NCBI GenBank assembly: GCA_003252105.1
Contig: QKDL01000081.1
Span: 1 to 62,967, forward strand
DNA length: 62,967 bases
Direction of reading: 5' to 3'
Source of the DNA: Arcobacter sp.
GTDB taxonomy: Bacteria; Campylobacterota; Campylobacteria; Campylobacterales; Arcobacteraceae
Part shown: in pieces, positions 1 through 8,415 of the stretch
Layout of the letters: each line of letters starts with the position of its first letter
Position numbering within the stretch: position 1 is the stretch's first letter
Program-made: the position numbers and the translations under genes
The notes under the pieces: generated by a model
Seen by the model: the letters and a program-made list of their open reading frames with translations, nothing else
Databases searched by the model: none
What the model was told of the DNA's origin: nothing

Positions 1-322
1 GAATATTAGATAAAAATAATATATCTTTATCTCTTTCATATAAAAAGTTTGCAACATTTTGTGCTATCTCAAAAGATAATCTTTCTAAGGCAAGTTGAGA
101 TTTTTTATCAAGGTTTTTTACACTATCTTCAATAGATGCATTTGCTGTATTTAGTATAATCTCTTTATTTTCATTAAACATATATTTGGTACTATCTTGT
201 AAGTATTCTTCTAGTTTTAATACCCCTTCATATGCAATAAATACAATAATCAATAAAGGGATGATTTTTATTAAAATAAAAAGTAGTATTAACTTTGTTT
301 TAATAGTTATATTTTTTAACAT
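1..322 (-). CDS. Membrane sensor/signalling protein, N-terminal part only (runs off the window)
   Basis: Only the first 107 codons are inside the window; the gene continues past position 1. The ATG at 322 follows an AAAGGGAT ribosome binding site. The visible protein begins MLKNITIKTKLILLFILIKI, one membrane-spanning helix at about residues 8-30. A predicted extracytoplasmic, mostly helical stretch follows, ending in YERDKDILFLS. That arrangement (a short cytoplasmic start, a TM helix, then a helical or cache-like sensor region) is usual for Campylobacterota chemoreceptors, cyclases and kinases. The output domain is not visible, so it cannot be assigned to any one of these. It is transcribed leftwards and separated by about 75 bp from the exporter gene. 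Confidence 0.6.
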   Translation of the reverse strand, partial: MLKNITIKTKLILLFILIKIIPLLIIVFIAYEGVLKLEEYLQDSTKYMFNENKEIILNTANASIEDSVKNLDKKSQLALERLSFEIAQNVANFLYERDKDILFLSNI

Positions 323-398
323 CGAAATCCCTTTAGTAACTTTTATTAAATTATTATACTTTAAAAAAGCTATAATAAAATAGCATTTTTTGATTATT

Positions 399-863
399 CT
401 AAATAATTGTACGATTATATCTTGTAAAGTATAAAGATGGTAATGCCAAACCAAAACTTATAGCACCTAATATTGCTAAAGCTTTCATACTATTATCTAA
501 AAATTGATTTATAAGTTCTTGTGTTACACCATGACTATGCATATCTACTAAACTTATCATTGCAGTAAAGGCATATCCAGCAGGGATTAAAGGGATAATT
601 GACGCAACAGTATAAACAGATCTAGGCATACGATTTTTTCTTATATATACTTCTGTCAAAATGGCAATTGTAATACTAGCTATAAAAGTTGACATCTCAA
701 TTGATAAGTTAAAAGATAAAAATAATTTTTGAATACTAAATGTAATAATGCCTCCACAACCACAATAAACAAGGGCATTTTTAGGTACATTAAATAACAT
801 TCCAAAACCAATTGCAGGTATTGAAGCTAAAATAAAACTAAGATAAGCTAATTTTTCAAACAC
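399..863 (-). CDS. Threonine/serine exporter family, small membrane subunit (YjjB/ThrE C-terminal type)
   Basis: The 154-residue protein is almost entirely hydrophobic, with about five predicted membrane helices. It matches the ThrE_2/YjjB half of the ThrE exporter family, including the glycine-rich stretch CGCGGIITF in helix 2 and the RSVYTVASIIPLIPAG loop. In Corynebacterium both halves are fused in ThrE. Here, as in many Proteobacteria (YjjP/YjjB), they are separate genes. The upstream partner ends 4 bp away (868), so the two are surely co-transcribed and probably form one inner-membrane exporter for small amino or dicarboxylic acids. The family assignment is firm; the substrate is not. 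Confidence 0.85.
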   Translation of the reverse strand: MFEKLAYLSFILASIPAIGFGMLFNVPKNALVYCGCGGIITFSIQKLFLSFNLSIEMSTFIASITIAILTEVYIRKNRMPRSVYTVASIIPLIPAGYAFTAMISLVDMHSHGVTQELINQFLDNSMKALAILGAISFGLALPSLYFTRYNRTII

Positions 864-867
864 AACT

Positions 868-1638
868 CTACCAACCTTTTATATTAGCTATACTCATAGC
901 AAAGATTATTCCAATTGAAGTTGCAAAAGTCAACAATGAAGCTTGCATCCATCGTCCCCAGCCCATACTTAAATACCCTTTTACCGCATCTAAAAATGAG
1001 TTTACAAAAGGAAAACCTGGAAATAGTAAAACAACACATGAAGCTAAAACTATTTGAGGAGTTGTTGTAATTGGATAAACATATGAGATACTGGCAATTA
1101 GTGTTGCCACAAAAGCAGTAATTCCAAAAGCTATAAATAAAATCATTTTTTGTCTTGCTAAGAGTTGTCTTACAAACATAGCTATACTAGAAGCAAAAAA
1201 AGTGATGAAAAAGGCATTTAAATCACCACCTTGTAAAATAGATATAGAACCACATGAAAGTCCTATCATAAAAACAATCAGCCAAGGATTATAATAATTT
1301 GGTTGGATTTGTCTTAGAGCATCAATAACATAATCAACATCAAAATGATTTTTTTCTGTATCAATGCAAACTTGTTGAACATCACATACTATAGACATAT
1401 TTATGGGTTTATGATGAGCTCTTCTTGTTGTTGTAACTGATTGAGTTTTTTTATTTGTTAAAGTTGATAGAACAATAGCTGATGGGATTAAAGAGATTTC
1501 AACAGAATCTACTCCTAAAGCTTGTCCTAATCTTTGAGCAGTTTTTTCTATAAGTTTACTCTCTGCACCATATTCTAACATCATAACTGCTGATTTAATT
1601 ATCGCTTTAGTAATTTTAGTTTGTTCTTCATAAGTCAT
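868..1638 (-). CDS. Threonine/serine exporter family, large subunit (YjjP/ThrE N-terminal type, DUF1212)
   Basis: The 256-residue protein has a soluble N-terminal region of about 110 residues (family features AVMMLEYGAESKLIEKTAQRLG and VTTTRRAHHKPI) followed by about five membrane helices. This is the YjjP/DUF1212 half of the ThrE exporter. Its ATG overlaps the stop codon of the upstream hybrid kinase (TAATG at 1638), indicating translational coupling. The exporter therefore sits at the end of an operon that starts with a binding protein and its kinase. Whether the kinase regulates export or is only co-transcribed cannot be read from the sequence. Confidence 0.87.
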   Translation of the reverse strand: MTYEEQTKITKAIIKSAVMMLEYGAESKLIEKTAQRLGQALGVDSVEISLIPSAIVLSTLTNKKTQSVTTTRRAHHKPINMSIVCDVQQVCIDTEKNHFDVDYVIDALRQIQPNYYNPWLIVFMIGLSCGSISILQGGDLNAFFITFFASSIAMFVRQLLARQKMILFIAFGITAFVATLIASISYVYPITTTPQIVLASCVVLLFPGFPFVNSFLDAVKGYLSMGWGRWMQASLLTFATSIGIIFAMSIANIKGW

Positions 1639-4307
1639 TATTTTAAATCTTTTGTACTAATTACTATATTTTTTAATTCACTAAATTTATTTTTTAATTC
1701 AGTTTGATTAAGAACTTCTATTTCCATTTGTTGTAAAAGTTTACACGCTTCATCTAAAGATAGATTTAAACAAGAGTTTTTAATATAATGGGCTTTTTGT
1801 TTGATATTCTCAGAGTCCATGATCTCAATAAATTTTTCTAATTCATCAATATGTAAGTCAATTTCATTATTGAATTTTTCAATAATTTTTTCTGCAATAT
1901 TAGCACTTATCCCTAAGTTTTGTGCAATCTTTTCTACATCAATTGAATTTGATTTTTTACTTTCAATCTTTTTAACTATAGGGGTATTTTTTATTTTAAG
2001 ATATTTTGAAAGAAGTTTGATTAATTGTTCATTTTCAATAGGTTTAGATAGATAATTATCCATCCCTTCATTGATGTATTTTTCTTTATCCCCTTTAATT
2101 GTATTTGCTGTTAAAGCTATTATAGGTATATTTTTTGTTTTAAATTTTTCTAAAGATTTTATTTTTTTCATTGATGTTATACCATCCATTATTGGCATAT
2201 TTATATCCATCAAAATCAAATCATAATCATTGTTGCTAAACTCTTCAAAAGCTTCTAAACCATTATTAACTATTTTAGTTGTTATACCAAGGTTTTGAAG
2301 TAATAGTTCTATCAATAATTGATTATTTGTATTATCTTCTGCAACAAGTATTTTTGCATTAAAATTAAAATTTTTATTTTCATTGCAATAGTTTTCATGC
2401 TGTTCCTCAATTTTACATGCTTTTGCAATAATATTAAAAACTTTTGAACCAAATATAGGTACATCAAAATTGAAATAATTTAGTTTAGAGATAAGAGGAT
2501 TATTTTCTAATTTACTTTTATCGCCTATAAACACAATAGGTGCCTTAGATTTGTTGTTTAGTTCTAATGCTTTGTTGATTGATTCCTTTGAGGTAAAACA
2601 AAAAATCAAATCTAATTTTGAATTTTCTTTTATTTGTGAAGGTTCATCAATTATATTGGCAAACTCTTTTATAATATTCAATACATTTGCTCTAGTATTT
2701 TCATAATCATTTTTTAATTTATCTAAAAAGAAAGTGTATTTATGTGTAGATTCTATTTGAGGTTCAAGTTCAACTATTGGTAATTTTAATGTAAAATAAA
2801 AAGTACTTCCCAAATTTTCTTTACTAATTAGTTCAATTTTAGAACCCATTAGTTGTACAATTTTAAGACTTATTGCAAGACCTAGCCCAGTACCACCAAA
2901 TCTTCTAGAGATAGATCCATCTGCTTGTGAGAAAGGTTCAAAAATCTTTTTTTGGTCATTTAGTGAGATACCAATACCTTCATCTTTAACAATAAATTTT
3001 ATTAAAGCTATATCATCTTTTATCTCTCTTAAAGTCACGGTAAAAGTAACTTTTTCTTTTGTTGAAGTAAATTTTATAGCATTACTTAAAAGATTTGATA
3101 AAACTTGTTTTAATCTTATCTCATCACCTTTTACTATCAAAGGCAGATTTCCATCCAAGTCAAAAACCAGTCTAATATTTTTTTGATTTGAAGTGATTGA
3201 ATACAATTCTACAATTTGATTTAATAACTCTTTTAAGTTAAAATCTTCATGTAATATCTCTAATTTTCCACTTTCAACTTTAGATATATCTAAAATATCG
3301 TTTATTATTTCTAGTAGAGCTTTTGCACTTTTTACTATTATTGCAGCTTTATCTTTATTTTCATTATCTAAATTTGCTTTTGATAAAATTTCTGAAAATC
3401 CAATAATTGCATTTAGTGGGGTTCTAATCTCATGACTCATATTGGCTAAAAATTGTGATTTTATTTTATTAGCATTTGAAGCTTCTATTGCAGATATTTC
3501 TGCTTTTTTTGTTAGTTCTTCTAACTCTTTACTTTTTATAACAATCATTTTTGTAAGCAAATAACCCAAAATAAGAACTATTGACATAGTGATATAAGAT
3601 ACTATAAATTCCAATTTTTTATAATATGCTTTTTCACTTTCAACATGTTTTTCTAACAAATCAAGGTTCTTTTTACTTTCATAAAGCAGTGTACTAGAGC
3701 TCTCTTTCATTCTTATAAAAAATGCTGGAATCTCTTTGAATAAAAGTTGTATTTTAAATCTAGCCTCTTTAATCTCCTCTTTTGAGGTATAAGTTAGAAG
3801 CTCTTTTTTTAGTCTAACAATCTCTTTTACTTTGTAGATTTTTTTTTCTAAAGATGCTAGTTTGGGTCTTAAAGTTATAGATTCATATGTATAACTATGG
3901 TTTTTATTAGGGATAAATTTTATAGTTTCAATTACATTATCTATTCCTACAACATTTAAGTTTATAGATGATTTTATCTCTCCACCTTGTTCAAGAACAT
4001 CTATAGCTTTGTTTATATCAATTATCTCATCAATTATTTGTTCCTCTATTGGTTGAGAATTTTTTTCATTGAAAGACATAGAGATTTTATAAAAATTCAC
4101 TTCTAATTTATTAATCTCTTTTAGAATATATTCACCAATTTTATATCTAGCTTGTTCATTTTTTATTTTTTTATCTAAATCATCAATAAAATTAGAAAAT
4201 AGGATATGAATAAGAATTAGCGTACTAAACCCTACAATAAAAGTAATAAGTAAGATAGTAAGATTTCTTAGAACATTATTTCTTAAAACACTATTTTTTA
4301 AAAACAT
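1638..4307 (-). CDS. Membrane hybrid histidine kinase (HisKA-HATPase-REC-Hpt)
   Basis: The protein has 889 residues. It has a TM helix at about 14-38, a mostly helical periplasmic domain of about 190 residues, and a second TM at about 234-257. The phospho-acceptor motif SHEIRTPLNAI follows (His about 292), then an ATPase domain with N box (about 405-414), DEGIGI and GGTGLGLAIS. After a degenerate receiver-like stretch (about 525-630) comes a true receiver (MDINMP, Asp about 701) and a C-terminal Hpt domain (HYIKNSC, His about 840). This is a full phosphorelay in one chain. It starts 2 bp after the stop of a periplasmic binding-protein gene, an arrangement like TorT-TorS, so the binding protein may present the ligand. 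Its REC-Hpt half resembles that of the soluble kinase at 6213, so the two may share partners. Confidence 0.93.
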   Translation of the reverse strand: MFLKNSVLRNNVLRNLTILLITFIVGFSTLILIHILFSNFIDDLDKKIKNEQARYKIGEYILKEINKLEVNFYKISMSFNEKNSQPIEEQIIDEIIDINKAIDVLEQGGEIKSSINLNVVGIDNVIETIKFIPNKNHSYTYESITLRPKLASLEKKIYKVKEIVRLKKELLTYTSKEEIKEARFKIQLLFKEIPAFFIRMKESSSTLLYESKKNLDLLEKHVESEKAYYKKLEFIVSYITMSIVLILGYLLTKMIVIKSKELEELTKKAEISAIEASNANKIKSQFLANMSHEIRTPLNAIIGFSEILSKANLDNENKDKAAIIVKSAKALLEIINDILDISKVESGKLEILHEDFNLKELLNQIVELYSITSNQKNIRLVFDLDGNLPLIVKGDEIRLKQVLSNLLSNAIKFTSTKEKVTFTVTLREIKDDIALIKFIVKDEGIGISLNDQKKIFEPFSQADGSISRRFGGTGLGLAISLKIVQLMGSKIELISKENLGSTFYFTLKLPIVELEPQIESTHKYTFFLDKLKNDYENTRANVLNIIKEFANIIDEPSQIKENSKLDLIFCFTSKESINKALELNNKSKAPIVFIGDKSKLENNPLISKLNYFNFDVPIFGSKVFNIIAKACKIEEQHENYCNENKNFNFNAKILVAEDNTNNQLLIELLLQNLGITTKIVNNGLEAFEEFSNNDYDLILMDINMPIMDGITSMKKIKSLEKFKTKNIPIIALTANTIKGDKEKYINEGMDNYLSKPIENEQLIKLLSKYLKIKNTPIVKKIESKKSNSIDVEKIAQNLGISANIAEKIIEKFNNEIDLHIDELEKFIEIMDSENIKQKAHYIKNSCLNLSLDEACKLLQQMEIEVLNQTELKNKFSELKNIVISTKDLK

Positions 4308-4309
4308 TT

Positions 4310-5053
4310 TTAAAATCCATATTTTCTAAAAGTTGCTTTCCCTTTAGCAGAAGAAGCAAGTTCAAGAAATTTTTTTGCTAATGGTTTATTTTTTGAAGTA
4401 TTTAAAAGTGTTAATACTAGTTTTGATCTATTTGTATATTTTTCATCAATTTCCAGAGCTTCTACCATATCTTTATTTTCATCCCAAAAAATTGTTGCAT
4501 GCCAATTTAAGATTAAATCAGCTTTATTTTCTTTTATACTTTGTATTAAATTTCTAGAATCAGGTGCTAAAAATATTGTATTTAAAATAGCTTCTTTATA
4601 ATTGCCATATAGGGTTAATACTTTTTTTGTAGCATTTCCAACACTTCCACTTTCAGCATTACCCAAAACTACTTTTAATGTAGGATTTGTTAATTCATCC
4701 AAAGAGTTTTTTATATTTTTAGGGTTTCCTTTTTTTACAATTAAAGCTAATTTATTATAACCCACAAAAACACTATCTAAAAATATATTTTCATTAGCAT
4801 GTTTTTTTATATAACTATCAGAACCAGGAAGATACAAGTCTCCGATTTTGCTTAATTTAATACTGTCATATAATTCTTGGCTTCCACCTTGAAGTATTTT
4901 TATTTCACAATTATTAGTTTTTTCGAACTCTTTTGATAACTCTTGCATAGGTTTTATCATAGTTATACCAACATAAAAAATTAGGGGTTCTTTTGTTTGT
5001 GCATTTAGATATGTAAAAGAGATAAAAATAAGTATAAAAAGTTTTTTAAGCAT
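4310..5053 (-). CDS. Periplasmic substrate-binding protein, ModA/PstS-like fold, paired with a kinase
   Basis: The 247-residue protein has a Sec signal peptide (MLKKLFILIFISFTYLNAQ) and then the fold signature of extracellular binding proteins for oxyanions: LIFYVGITMIKPMQELSKEF, LQGGSQELYDSI and LALIVKKGNPKNI. It resembles molybdate-type binding proteins, but there are no ABC permease or ATPase genes beside it. Instead it is the first gene of an operon whose second gene is a membrane hybrid kinase 2 bp downstream. A role as a ligand-presenting sensor subunit is therefore more likely than transport (inference). The ligand is unknown; an oxyanion is a reasonable guess from the fold. Confidence 0.8.
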   Translation of the reverse strand: MLKKLFILIFISFTYLNAQTKEPLIFYVGITMIKPMQELSKEFEKTNNCEIKILQGGSQELYDSIKLSKIGDLYLPGSDSYIKKHANENIFLDSVFVGYNKLALIVKKGNPKNIKNSLDELTNPTLKVVLGNAESGSVGNATKKVLTLYGNYKEAILNTIFLAPDSRNLIQSIKENKADLILNWHATIFWDENKDMVEALEIDEKYTNRSKLVLTLLNTSKNKPLAKKFLELASSAKGKATFRKYGF

Positions 5054-5137
5054 AAAACTCCAATTAAAATTTGATATTACATTTTAAGTTCTTACATTAT
5101 ACAATGATACTCTAAAGATTTTAAATAAAGGCTTTAA

Positions 5138-6184
5138 ATGGAAATCAATGAAATGAAAATTGTTTCAATAGATGATAATGAAAATAATCTATTTTTAATT
5201 GAAGCAATATGTAGTGAGATGGGTTTAAATGTAATAAGTTTTTCAGATCCTCTTGAAGCTTTAATGCATGTATTACAAAATCATACAGATATGATATTAA
5301 TTGATTATATGATGCCAAATTTAAATGGTTTAGAGTTTGTAAAAGAGTTTAGAAATACAAATAAAACTATACCAATTGTTATGATTACAGCAGCTGGTGA
5401 TGATGACAATATCCATAAAGATGCTTTTGAATTTGGAGTTAATGATTTCTTAAAAAAACCTGTAAACTCTGTTTTATTTAAAGCAAGAGTTTTAAACCTA
5501 TTAAATAGTTATCAAAACAGAATGTTGATTGAAGATAAAGCCAAACTTTTAGAAAGTGAAGTTAAAAAAGCAACCCAAAAACTTATAGAAAGAGAACATG
5601 AAACTTTAAATATATTAGGAAAAACAGCAGAGTATAAAGACCCTGAAACAGCTTCTCATGTAGCAAGGGTAGCACACTATTCAAAACTAATTGCGAGGGA
5701 ATTGGGGCTTGATGAAAAAGAACAAGAATTGATTTTTTATGCAGCTCCTTTTCATGATTTAGGAAAAGTTGGGATTGAAGATAAGGTTTTATTAAAACCT
5801 GGAAAATTAGATAATGAAGAGTTTGATATTATGAAAACTCATGCGATGATAGGTTATGAAATATTAAAAGATTCAAAAAGTGAATATCTACAAAGTGGAG
5901 CGCAAATTGCTTTAACTCATCATGAAAAATACAATGGAAGAGGTTACCCTAAAGGTTTAGTAGGTGATGAAATACCAATATTTGGTAGGATAGTGGCAGT
6001 TGTAGATGTTTTTGATGCCTTAACTTCTAATAGACCTTACAAAAAAGCTTGGAGCTTTGAAAGTGCATTGGAGCTTTTAAAAGAGGAAAGTGGAGAGCAT
6101 TTTGACCCAAGATTAGTAGAAATTTTTATAAATAATGTTGAGGAAATAAAAAAAATATATAGTTCTTTTGAAGAACAAGAGTGA
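5138..6184 (+). CDS. Response regulator with HD-GYP output (c-di-GMP phosphodiesterase type)
   Basis: The 348-residue protein has an N-terminal receiver (acidic pair DD at about 12-13, phospho-acceptor Asp about 56 in ILIDYMMP, Lys in FLKKP), a coiled-coil linker, and an HD-GYP domain. The metal-binding HD is at about 206-207 (FHDLGKVGI), and the HHEKYNGRGYP signature at 261-271 contains an intact GYP. RpfG-type proteins of this layout hydrolyse c-di-GMP to GMP when phosphorylated. The gene is divergent from the binding-protein/kinase operon and 28 bp upstream of a soluble hybrid kinase. The hybrid kinases next to it are the obvious phosphodonors (inference). Confidence 0.92.
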   Translation: MEINEMKIVSIDDNENNLFLIEAICSEMGLNVISFSDPLEALMHVLQNHTDMILIDYMMPNLNGLEFVKEFRNTNKTIPIVMITAAGDDDNIHKDAFEFGVNDFLKKPVNSVLFKARVLNLLNSYQNRMLIEDKAKLLESEVKKATQKLIEREHETLNILGKTAEYKDPETASHVARVAHYSKLIARELGLDEKEQELIFYAAPFHDLGKVGIEDKVLLKPGKLDNEEFDIMKTHAMIGYEILKDSKSEYLQSGAQIALTHHEKYNGRGYPKGLVGDEIPIFGRIVAVVDVFDALTSNRPYKKAWSFESALELLKEESGEHFDPRLVEIFINNVEEIKKIYSSFEEQE

Positions 6185-6212
6185 TTAAATAAAAATTTAT
6201 TAAGAAGTAAGT

Positions 6213-8222
6213 ATGAGTGAAGAAAACAATCTTTGGAAAATTAAATTTGAAGAGGAAAAAAAACTAAGAAAAGAGAGTGAAACATTACTAGAACAAAAAA
6301 GTTTACAGTTATGGAATGCAAATCAAAAACTTGAAAAAAAAGTTCAAGAAAGAACACTCTCATTAAATAAAGCATTATTAGAAGCTCAAGAAGCGAATAG
6401 AGCAAAATCAGACTTTTTGGCAAATATGAGTCATGAGATAAGAACTCCTTTAAATGCAATAATTGGTTTTTCACAACATCTATCTAAAAGTGAAGAGATA
6501 ACAGGAAAAAATAAAAAATATATCTCTATTATAGAATCAAGTGCAATATCTTTATTGGATATTATCAATGATATTTTAGATTTTTCAAAAATCCAAAGTG
6601 GAAATTTTGAAATATCTGAGAATGAAGTAGATATTTATGCTTTAAGTGAACATGTAATTGACCTTTTTTCACAAAGAGCAAAAGATAAACATATAAGACT
6701 TGTATTTAATATTGATAGAAATATTCCAAAAAAAATTATTACTGATGGAATAAGATTAAGGCAAGTTATATCAAATCTTCTTTCAAATGCAATTAAATTT
6801 ACATATGAAAGAGGAATTATTAATTTTAATATTAGATTAGTTCAAAAAGATGAAACTTTTGCAACAATTTTATTTGAGATAGTGGATACTGGAATAGGAA
6901 TACCAAAAAACAAATTAGAATCAATTTTTGATCCTTTTATTCAAGTTGAACATATAGAAAATAAACAACAAAATGGTACAGGATTAGGTTTAAGTATTAG
7001 TAAACATATATTAACTTTATTGGATAGTAAATTAGAAGTCAAAAGTGAAATAGGTATGGGTTCAACATTTAGTTTTAGTCTTACCTGTAATACTATTCAA
7101 TCTGATGAAGATGAGTTGGTTGAAGATAAAATTGATAGTTTGGTATTTTATATAAACAACCGAGATAGTGATTATTATTTTTATGTTAAAGAGTATTTGA
7201 ATCTATTTGGAAAATTAGTTTTTGAGTTTAGTGATGAGATTGATATCGTAGTTGTTTGTTTTGAAAATAAATCTCAATTAGATGAAATTAGACAAACATA
7301 TGAAAATAAACCTTTATTGATTTTAAATGATATAGAACTAAATGAAATAGCTCTTAGAAATAATGAAATTTTGATAACCTTGCCTTTTCATCCTTCAAAA
7401 GTAAATGATGCTTTATGTGAATTAACTTCATTGAAACATGAAACAAAAAAGCTTGATAACATAATAGAAAAATTTGATGGAAGAATTTTAATAGCAGAAG
7501 ATAATAGTGCAAATCAAGAGTTGCTAAAAGTTATTTTAGAACAGTTTTATATAAGTTATACAATCACATCAAATGGAAGAGAAGTAATAGAAGCGTATGA
7601 AAAAGACCACTCATATGATTTGATTTTGATGGATATAAATATGCCAGAGTTAAATGGTGTTGAAGCTTTATATGAGATTAGAAAATATGAAAATAAAAAC
7701 TCTATAAAAAATATACCAGTAGTTGCATTAACAGCAAATGCAATAAAAGGGGATAAAGAGAAGTTTTTGATGTTGGGGATGACTGAGTATTTAAGTAAAC
7801 CAATTGATGTAAATGAGTTTTTAAAAATTGCAAAGAAATATCTAAAATATGAAGAACTTAATGAAAACAATATAGTTACTCAAGATAAATCAATTGAAGT
7901 TTTATATGAAATAGATGAAAAATTAGATGTAAAAAAGATTGCAGCTAAAATAGGTATTAGTGAAAATATTGCAAATATGATAATCAATAAATTTAAAATG
8001 GATATTAAAAAAGATTTGAGCGAGTTTAAAGAGTTTATTGATAAAGAAGATAGAGAAAATATTTCACAAAAATCACACTATATAAAAAACTCTTGTTTAA
8101 ATGTTGCCTTAGATGAAGTTTGTAAATTACTTTATGATTTAGAGAATAAAGAGTTACCAATGACTGAGGTAAAAGAAAAATACAAGATAATTGAAAATAC
8201 AATAGAATCAATCATAAAATAA
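6213..8222 (+). CDS. Soluble hybrid histidine kinase (coiled coil-HisKA-HATPase-REC-Hpt)
   Basis: The 669-residue protein has no membrane helix and no recognisable sensor domain. A coiled coil (1-60) leads directly to SHEIRTPLNAI (His about 74), then the ATPase domain (N box about 186-197, DTGIGI, NGTGLGLSIS), a degenerate receiver region (about 305-405), an intact receiver (Asp about 474 in MDINMP) and an Hpt domain (His about 622 in HYIKNSC). From HisKA to Hpt it parallels the 889-residue membrane kinase across the divergent promoter, suggesting duplication. Lacking its own input, it probably senses through a partner or relays phosphate to the HD-GYP regulator encoded just upstream. Confidence 0.92.
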   Translation: MSEENNLWKIKFEEEKKLRKESETLLEQKSLQLWNANQKLEKKVQERTLSLNKALLEAQEANRAKSDFLANMSHEIRTPLNAIIGFSQHLSKSEEITGKNKKYISIIESSAISLLDIINDILDFSKIQSGNFEISENEVDIYALSEHVIDLFSQRAKDKHIRLVFNIDRNIPKKIITDGIRLRQVISNLLSNAIKFTYERGIINFNIRLVQKDETFATILFEIVDTGIGIPKNKLESIFDPFIQVEHIENKQQNGTGLGLSISKHILTLLDSKLEVKSEIGMGSTFSFSLTCNTIQSDEDELVEDKIDSLVFYINNRDSDYYFYVKEYLNLFGKLVFEFSDEIDIVVVCFENKSQLDEIRQTYENKPLLILNDIELNEIALRNNEILITLPFHPSKVNDALCELTSLKHETKKLDNIIEKFDGRILIAEDNSANQELLKVILEQFYISYTITSNGREVIEAYEKDHSYDLILMDINMPELNGVEALYEIRKYENKNSIKNIPVVALTANAIKGDKEKFLMLGMTEYLSKPIDVNEFLKIAKKYLKYEELNENNIVTQDKSIEVLYEIDEKLDVKKIAAKIGISENIANMIINKFKMDIKKDLSEFKEFIDKEDRENISQKSHYIKNSCLNVALDEVCKLLYDLENKELPMTEVKEKYKIIENTIESIIK

Positions 8223-8274
8223 TCTTAGGGAATAGATGTTGCATTTAATCTGAAAACATTTAAAGGATATTAAG

Positions 8275-8367
8275 ATGTTAAAATTAATTACTACTTTTTT
8301 AAGTAAAACATTTGTTCCAAAATCAAAATCTGTTTATAGTTACAATAAAAAGAGATTTAGTTACTAA
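8275..8367 (+). CDS. Possible 30-residue small protein, unknown function
   Basis: A short frame (starts MLKLITTFLSKTFVPKSKSV, ends RFSY) follows a good ribosome binding site (AAAGGATATTAAG then ATG). It lies in the otherwise empty 190-bp gap between the soluble kinase and the GH15 gene. The product would be a basic peptide with a short hydrophobic start. No family is recognised. The ribosome binding site is the only positive evidence, so a chance ORF is quite possible. Confidence 0.35.
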   Translation: MLKLITTFLSKTFVPKSKSVYSYNKKRFSY

Positions 8368-8385
8368 AATTTAATCAAAATTTCG

Positions 8386-8391
8386 TATAAT
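8386..8391 (+). promoter_or_regulatory. -10 box TATAAT of the GH15-glk-helicase cluster
   Basis: TATAAT preceded by TTTCG, 24 bp upstream of the ATG at 8416, with an AT-rich upstream stretch and no clear -35 box, as is usual for the vegetative promoters of this group. A start near 8398 would leave a leader of about 18 nt carrying the AAGGCGATGAT ribosome binding region. Confidence 0.6.
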
Positions 8392-8415
8392 CGTTTTTAA
8401 TAAAAAGGCGATGAT

